Shown here piece after piece: positions 57,879 to 64,000 of a DNA stretch of 64,000 bases. How positions within the stretch are numbered: position 1 is the first letter of the stretch; each line of letters opens with the position of its first letter. Under the pieces are notes generated by a model. That model was not told the DNA's origin. It saw only the letters and a program-made list of their open reading frames with translations, and ran no database searches. The DNA lies in the NCBI GenBank assembly GCA_002917075.1, contig NTMA01000032.1:343218-407217 (forward strand). The letters are read 5' to 3'. The DNA comes from Hawksworthiomyces lignivorus (taxonomy: Eukaryota > Ascomycota > Sordariomycetes > Ophiostomatales > Ophiostomataceae). A program made the position numbers and the translations under genes.

Positions 57879-60120
57879 TCCGCCGTATCGCCAATGTTCC
57901 AAGGCATCATTTTCTGAGGGACAGACTGGCGTACATACTTGGACGTACACACAGAGCTCCACCTTTGCATGGCATAGCATGGCATAGCCAGGCCGCTGTC
58001 TGCGAATCCTCCCGTCGTCCATGTTCTTTTCGATTCATTTGAATTCATTTCCGCTGATGCCCATCATGCCATTCCAACCCCACGGCCAATGCCTACACCG
58101 GCGTCGCAGTCTGCAACGATGACGCTGACGATGCACTGCTGTTTATGCGTCGATGCGAGACCCAAACTGCGGCCGTCCCGTACGACGTACGCCAGCAGGT
58201 AAGAGTGCGCAAAGCATAGCATGAGAAATGGTGCAGAAATACGTATGACCATGGTTACGGTGTGGGTTTTGGGGGCGAAATGGAAAGCTTCTACTTCGTA
58301 GGTCTACTTCTCGGGCCGTCCTCGCAGGCTAGCTGCTGGGGGCTGAAAAGAGTCACGGGCAGGACAATGAGGCAAGAAACGGCCGCGACCGCCATGTAGT
58401 TGAGAAGGAAAGCACGACTGCACCTTTTAGACACTGGTCCCTTCTCAATAAGCGAATCAACAAATATGGGGCAGGAGCGGAATGCGTAAAGAAAGGAAAA
58501 CCGTTGAGACACATATTCTGACCAATAGAAATTCAGAGTTGCGGGCGCTTAGCAGCGATATTTTTGTTTGAGCAAGTGCGAGTGGGAAAGAACAGAGAGC
58601 AGAACAAAGGAGTGTGGTGGCATACTCTGTACAAAAATAAAGATACCTTTCGATAAAATACTACGTCTAGCAGGTACGTTTGTATGTAAATATATATTTT
58701 TGTAACCGTCTGACCAATGGCGTGCTAGCGCCATCCATCTAACCAGTGGCACATCATGATTTTCATCCAATCGGCGACCTGTCCATCCCTTCCCGTTCTG
58801 CAAGTCCAGCCCGTGCTTTCCAGACCTCTCTTACATTCTCACCAATCGTAGCGTCGTCTCCGATGCGCCAATGCAGCTCTTTCCCTCTTCCGGCACTCTC
58901 AGTCTCTTTTCCTTCCTTCTCTTCTGTCTATGCTGCATTTCCCTCTTCTGCTCTTGTGAACTATTGCACATTGCTACCCTCCCTCTCTCTCTCGCGATAC
59001 ACCTCGAGACACCCCTGTCTGCTGCAACCCCCCCCCCTAGTCGACCTCAGTCTCTGCTTCTGTTCTTTTTTTACCGCTCTAATGCTGACCAGCTGCATCT
59101 CTGCTGTAGCTGTTTCTATTCTTGCACACACTCTCGGGGGCTAAGATGGCCAGAATGACCGAACGTAGCGCCTGGAGCGCCCTCAAGGCCATAGGATGGG
59201 GTGATCAACAGCCCCCCCTCCGGCTGGACGAAAGAGCAGAAAGACAACCCCCGGAAGGTAGAATCAGAGGGACGGACAGCGTCTTCTGTACCGCATCTGC
59301 ACACATTTGCAGCGCAGTCTCCCATATTGGGTGATGGGTAGTGCGGTTTTAGAGCCTGACTTGTACGGCTTCGCAGGGTAGACTTACATGCGGCATCCAC
59401 CTTTTCTTCATGGTGTGGCCTGCAAAAATGAACCCTGAAATAGTTGTGTCCACTGGCAGAGTTGATCACTGTGACGGTCGACCTGCATATGTCAGTGCTG
59501 TGATTCCCACACCAGCAAGCTTTCGTCACCCTCTGCTCTGCGCTATCCCACTGTCACAATCCCCCCTACAACCACGATTCTCTCCGCCCCCAAGCTCTCT
59601 TGATTTCCTCCCAATCTTCAGACACATGCTGCCATACATAATCAACCGTAGCCGCCCACTCCAGCCTCAGGATGGTTTGCTCTTTTTCTTCTCTTTCGCG
59701 ATTTTTGTGATTCCTTGTGTTAGACTATAGCAAGTCTCTCCTTTTTGTTTCCTTTTGTTGCTTCGTTCCTTTTCAGTATTTGCCGCTGCCCTCTCGTTCC
59801 TGGCGTCAAAGTGATCGTCTCTGATCCTGTCTGTCTCCTGAAAAAAATTTCCTACTCTATATCAAGACTGTCGCTCTGCGCCTTACCTCGTTGACCGAGA
59901 AAGGACGAGTGACCCACCGGCAACGGTAATACATAAAACAAAATCTGTCTGCGGACTACCGAAAGAGTCAAATACACAACAATTTCCGACTTACACGCGG
60001 CTCCCGTTTCGAAACAAACCAAGACCAAAGAAACAATAATCAATATCAATACGCAGCTGAAGCGGAAATAAGACTGTCGGCCAACCTAAGGCATTTCTCG
60101 TAGGATTCGCCGTAATACAA

Positions 60121-62986
60121 ATGGTAAGGATTGTCGAGTGAGCTTCAGAGAAGAGGCCATCCTGCATAGCAGCACTTTATTTTTTCACTTGCTAATAAGG
60201 CGAATATGCAGGCAACTTCCTATCTTGCTGCCGCAAGGCGGCCACCGCAGGAGATGCAGCAGAAAAATTCGCTCCTCCATGAGTCGTTCTTCAGTCTCAG
60301 AGGCGTCCAAGATCGGCCTGTCTCAGTTGCGACGGAGTTTATGGAGTCCGACTTTGACGATGATGAGATCCTGAGCGACCTGGAGGATGGTGAGAACTCA
60401 CCGCGCGCCAGTTTGAATTCTGTAAGCTGCTCACTGCACCTGCATCGTAAAGCTCTGCTTTGTTGCTCGATATATTTGTTTCCGACGCTAATGCCGCTTT
60501 TACAGTCTGGCCAGCCGAGTTTTACCACAGTATCATCTTACGATGAAGTTCAGACACCCAGATCGAGCAGGATGCCTGTGGATTTTCCTATGCCGCCTGA
60601 GCACGCAAAGTCAGTCGAAGGTCCCCGTGGGCCGCACCTGTTCCGCTCGTCAACAGTGTCGGCAGAATTCCAGAACGCTCTCTCGCTCTCGCCTCTGACG
60701 CCAAAGGTGCCCACCAGTGGTCATCTGATGCAGCAGCATGTTCCTCTCCCGCTGAGTATCACCCCGCTGCCGAACAAGAAGGCACAGAGCGGCCCCTTCC
60801 GCTTCAGTGATGAGAAGCTAGATACGAGTACGCTCGCCTCGTGGTCGCCCGAGATGGTCTCCCAGTGGATGCTCAATGCTGGCATTGAGCTCCCCGTGTG
60901 CGATCACTTTGTTGAGAACGATATCACCGGCAGCATCCTCATCACTCTCAAGTTTGAAGATCTCAAGGAGCTCGGTATTCCGTCGTTTGGTGTGCGCACG
61001 ACGGTGTGGAACCAGATTAATGCGATGAAGAATATCCAGACGGCAGAGCCTCTTCCCGATACACCGATTGAGGATGAGCCTGACCGGCAAGTGCGCCGCG
61101 AGCTGCGGAGGAACAACAGCACCAACAAGTCGCTACGCCGCGGACCCAGCACCCGGCGCAAGAACAACCGGCTAGACGACATTGTCACGCCCTTGGAGTC
61201 GGTATCAATTGTCGGCATTGAGCAGATGATGCCCAAGCCACACGTGTGCTCAAAGGGTGAGAACTGTTCAAAGTGGAAGCGCAATCAGCGCATGATGGAT
61301 GCCTTCAAGAAGGACCACCCGTTCGTGGACATGGACAAGGGTGGCATCATAATGATCGCTGGCGACCCTGGCAATCCAGAGACTGCCAGAGCCATCATGC
61401 GCTCCGACGAAGACGAGGTGTTCCGCCCGGTGTCTGACGCGATTCCGTCCGTGGTTGCCTCGTCCGACGTCCTGGGCCCTGGAATCCTGCCGCCGACCGT
61501 AGCACTTGACGAGGACACTCTCCGCGCCATCCAGTCCCGAGACCCGCAAGACAATGTGCGCCAGTTCCTTGACTTCCAGCACCACCACATCGCCACGACC
61601 AGCGAGGTTCCGCCAACTCCGCCGTTCGAGCTCTTCCCGGCTCGACAGCAACCTCATGAAGGTCTGCGGGCGCTGCCCAAGCTGGCTATCCCGAGCCACA
61701 CCCGCCACTCATCTGCTGTTGCGGCCTCGATGGGCATGAACCAGCTTCCCATGTCGGCTCATCCCGCCTCTGCTCACCCTTCAGCGGGGTCTGGCCAGCA
61801 ATATCCTCTCTCCTCACAGACAGCGTCAGCTGCACCCACATCCAGCACTTCTTACACGCACACAGCAATTGAGGAGTCTCCCGAGCGGACACCCACAGCG
61901 CCGTACCGCTTTGGCACTCCTTTCACGGAAGTGGATGTGCCGGTGACTGCCGTGCCTCTCGGCCCCGTGGCGCGCGACGTCTCGCAGTCTGTGCCACCTG
62001 ACATGAACTACCGGGCTCCGCCCACGCGGACCATGTCGCGGGCTTCGGCCCGTCGCCCGTCCTTCCCCGTGCTGCCTTCTCTAGACGAGAACCGGGCCAC
62101 TCCGGTTCCGTCTGTGCAGCCCATCATGCAGCAGCGGGCAGCTTCCGCCATGGGATTCAAGACCAGCGGCGGCAGCATCACTAACCCTGTTGGCGCTGTT
62201 GCCACGTCCCGTGCCCTGCAGCCCCCTCCCCGCGTCAAGTACCCCTGGTCTCCTGACCGCTCATCATTTGAAAAGGCCATTGCGCCGCTGTCGCTGGTGG
62301 CACAGACTGCCTCTTCATCTTCGTCATCGCTCTCGTCGGCTGCTTCAGGCACCGAGGGAGCGGCGTCCGTCTCGACGGCGATGACGTCGACTGTAGGCAG
62401 CGCCAAGTTCCCCGAGGGCGTCAGCTACCAGGGACCAGTGAAGAAGCGCAAGACCAAGATGCTCCGCCACGAGTGGCACGACCGCTTTGTGACGCTCAAG
62501 GGCACGCGCCTCAACATCCACAAGGATGAGCCCTCGGCCAACCGCACGCTGGAGTACATTGACATTGACGACTACGCCATCGCGTGCTCGTCCCTGGCAG
62601 CCTCCACGAGCAAGCTGAACGCGGCATTCAAGGCCATGAACATCCGCCGCGGCAGCGCCGACAGCGTCAACAACAAGGGCGACGTGGCTGCGTTTTCCTT
62701 CCAGCTCATCCCGCAGGACAGCAAAGGCGGCGTGCGCCTCAAGAAGCGGGACAGCGCAATGCCCAGCTCCGGCCTCCAGTCCTCGTCCGCGTCTTCGCTA
62801 GCGACGGGCTCCGCGGCTGGCTCGGACCTGTCTCCTGAGACGGTCAATGGCACCGGCAAGACGCACCACTTTGCCGTCAAGAACCGCGACGAGCGCATCG
62901 AGTGGATGCGCGAGCTCATGCTGGCCAAGGCCATGCGCCAGAAGGGCGAGGGCTTTGAGGTCAGCGTGAACGGAAACATGATCTAA
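60121..62986 (+). CDS. SAM- and PH-domain protein, start codon split from the body by an intron
   Basis: The preferred model has the ATG at 60121-60123 as the last codon of exon 1, intron 60124-60211 (GTAAGG, GCTAAT branch, TATGCAG), exon 60212-60421, intron 60422-60505 (GTAAGC/TTACAG, 84 nt), and exon 60506-62986. This gives 897 residues. The alternative ATG at 60206 lies inside the first intron and would begin MQATS instead of MATS. A SAM domain spans about 177-247 (WSPEMVSQWMLNAGIE, then 'FEDLKELGI'). A PH domain near the C-terminus (about 709-884) has 'MLRHEWHDRFVTLKGTRLNI' and a final 'HHFAVKNRDERIEWMRELM' helix. The middle is long, Ser/Pro-rich and probably disordered. SAM-PH proteins of this kind are likely membrane-associated polarity or signalling scaffolds. 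No SH3 domain is seen, so it is not a simple Boi1/2 copy. Confidence 0.85.
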
Positions 62987-63695
62987 ACAGACACGTCACG
63001 ACAAGGCACGCACGCAATGTTTATGATTATGACGAATGGATTCCCCTGTTGCGTATATGTATGTATGTATCTATTTTGACCTACCTAGATTGTTACTGGC
63101 TATCGCTGCCACGTATGCCCCTGAGGGCGCTTCTCGTTTGTTGCATATCATTCTTCATAGCTCTTGGATGGAATTGGGAAATGGGGGATCTTGGGACTGG
63201 ATTAAGGGACTTTGGGACTTTCGCTAGTCATATTATATTATACCACCACGCTCCTTTACATGGGACGGCAATCTGAATAATACTATTATATATATATATA
63301 AGCACAAGGTTCAATCTCTCATGCTATTGCCAGTGACAGTGACAGGATATCAAGAAGGGACAGCAAGAAAGACGAGAAGGGCCGCAAGAAGGGTATCGTC
63401 TGCATAAGTCACATGATATAGCAAAGAATTTATGTGTGGCCACTCAGAGAGATGTGCTTCAACATTTACATGTGTATTTGATCTATCGTACAAGGTCAAT
63501 ATATAGAAAAATAAACTGTATCATGACCCCCAGTATGTCACCGTTTTATTTCTATATCCATAAAAGACCGAGGATGGCTACCTCTTGCTTTCTGGGGTCT
63601 GCAAACAGCAGATGCTCCCTTTGAAAGCGATCTCATTATCAATTTTTTTTTCTCTCATCTTTTTCTTCTCTTCATCTACATAATCATGACGCCAA
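62987..63695. other. Intergenic region
   Basis: Convergent 3' flanks of the SAM-PH gene and the mitoribosomal gene. It contains (atgt)n near 63056 and a TA run near 63285-63300. No gene is seen. Confidence 0.5.
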
Positions 63696-64000
63696 TCACG
63701 TCTTGAGCTTGGGGCGGTTGAGGTTTGCGAGGTCGGCGACGGCGTCCCAGTCGACGGCGTTCCACCAGGCGTCGACGAAGGCAGCCTTGCCGCCGTAGCC
63801 GTCGGCGCCGAGGCCGTAGTCGCGCAGCCAGACGTGCTCCCAGGTGCTGAGGCACAGCAGGGGGATGACGTCGATGCCGCCGGGGGGGCGGCGGTCGGTG
63901 AGGGAGGCGGCGGCGGCGGCGTCGGCGGACGAGGGCGACGAGACGGCGGCGGCCTGGCTGGCGAGCCACTGGCGGGCGGCGGCGTCGGCGGCGGGGGTGG
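63696..64000 (-). CDS. Mitochondrial small ribosomal subunit protein with Fe/Mn-SOD fold (mS42/mS43-like), 3' part
   Basis: The C-terminal 101 codons plus two bases are in the window; the rest lies beyond 64000. The end of an iron/manganese superoxide dismutase fold is visible: VIPLLCLSTWEHVWLRDYG, then a Gly-rich turn, AFVDAWWNAVDWDAV and LNRPKLKT. In true dismutases the metal ligand Asp stands in D-x-W-E-H; here that position is Ser (LSTWEH), so metal binding should be lost. This is typical of the mitoribosomal SOD-like proteins (yeast Mrp1/Rsm26). An Ala-rich insert precedes this part. The alternative, an active dismutase, is unlikely because of the missing ligand. Confidence 0.82.
   Translation of the reverse strand, partial: TPAADAAARQWLASQAAAVSSPSSADAAAAASLTDRRPPGGIDVIPLLCLSTWEHVWLRDYGLGADGYGGKAAFVDAWWNAVDWDAVADLANLNRPKLKT

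Larger units (their letters stand above)
47713..60120. promoter_or_regulatory. 12.4-kb gene-poor region upstream of PRO1 and of the SAM-PH gene
   Basis: Two outward-facing genes flank it. The longest frames inside (about 48339-48977 and 53482-54135, both minus) start at non-ATG codons and show no domain. No tRNA, 5S rRNA or transposon was recognised. CT-rich tracts occur near 51345-51372, 58975-59000 and 59020-59040, the last type common just upstream of fungal transcription starts. The part next to 60120 is probably the long 5' leader of the SAM-PH gene, and the part next to 47713 that of PRO1. Developmental regulators in filamentous fungi often have long upstream regions, so a regulatory role is plausible but inferred. 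Confidence 0.5.

Noticed and set aside
47713..60120. tRNA, 5S rRNA or transposon in the gene-poor region
   Set aside because: No A/B-box pair, 5S core or terminal repeats with a transposase or reverse-transcriptase frame was seen; a covariance-model or repeat search could still find one.

Overview
The window is nuclear DNA of a filamentous ascomycete (Pezizomycotina). Introns are short (50-90 nt) with GTRNGT donors, CTAAY-like branch sites and YAG acceptors. Gene families specific to this group are present: HET domains, Zn2Cys6 regulators, a Clr5 domain, a SesA-type death effector and a NACHT-ankyrin NLR. A PRO1/ADV-1-type regulator and the general gene content suggest Sordariomycetes, possibly Hypocreales, but the order is inference.

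Layout. (1) 0-24 kb is an accessory region: a regulator fragment, a secreted aspartic protease, a spliced Clr5-ankyrin gene, a HET gene, a DHA1-type MFS transporter, a second HET gene with a CxxC N-terminus, a HEAT-repeat/zinc-finger gene cut by an in-frame TGA, a broken hypothetical gene, and a Zn2Cys6 regulator built from five exons. (2) 24-31.4 kb is a compact GC-rich housekeeping block: an ACOT9-like acyl-CoA thioesterase, the DEAD-box helicase ROK1 and a mitochondrial D-lactate dehydrogenase. (3) 33-39 kb is the most interesting locus. A SesA-domain effector with a C-terminal amyloid-type motif lies head to head with a NACHT/ankyrin NLR whose first exon carries the matching motif. This is the architecture of a prion-like NLR/effector cell-death pair. 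The effector is intact; the NLR has two TGG-to-TGA nonsense codons (inferred) and several frameshifts. (4) 39.5-64 kb is core genome with long gaps: a Mid2-like cell-surface sensor, PRO1, about 12.4 kb without a convincing gene upstream of PRO1, a SAM-PH protein whose start codon appears to end its first exon, and the 3' end of a mitoribosomal SOD-fold protein.

How the genes relate. Five self/non-self-type loci (Clr5-ANK, two HET, HEAT-Zn finger, SesA/NLR) lie within 35 kb. Three are intact and two are broken. Two of them carry near-identical 33-residue (99-nt) tandem repeats, the pattern known from fungal NLRs under concerted evolution. No tRNA, rRNA, CRISPR or intact transposon was recognised. 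Exon joints were worked out by reading splice sites and frames by eye and have not been tested against transcripts.
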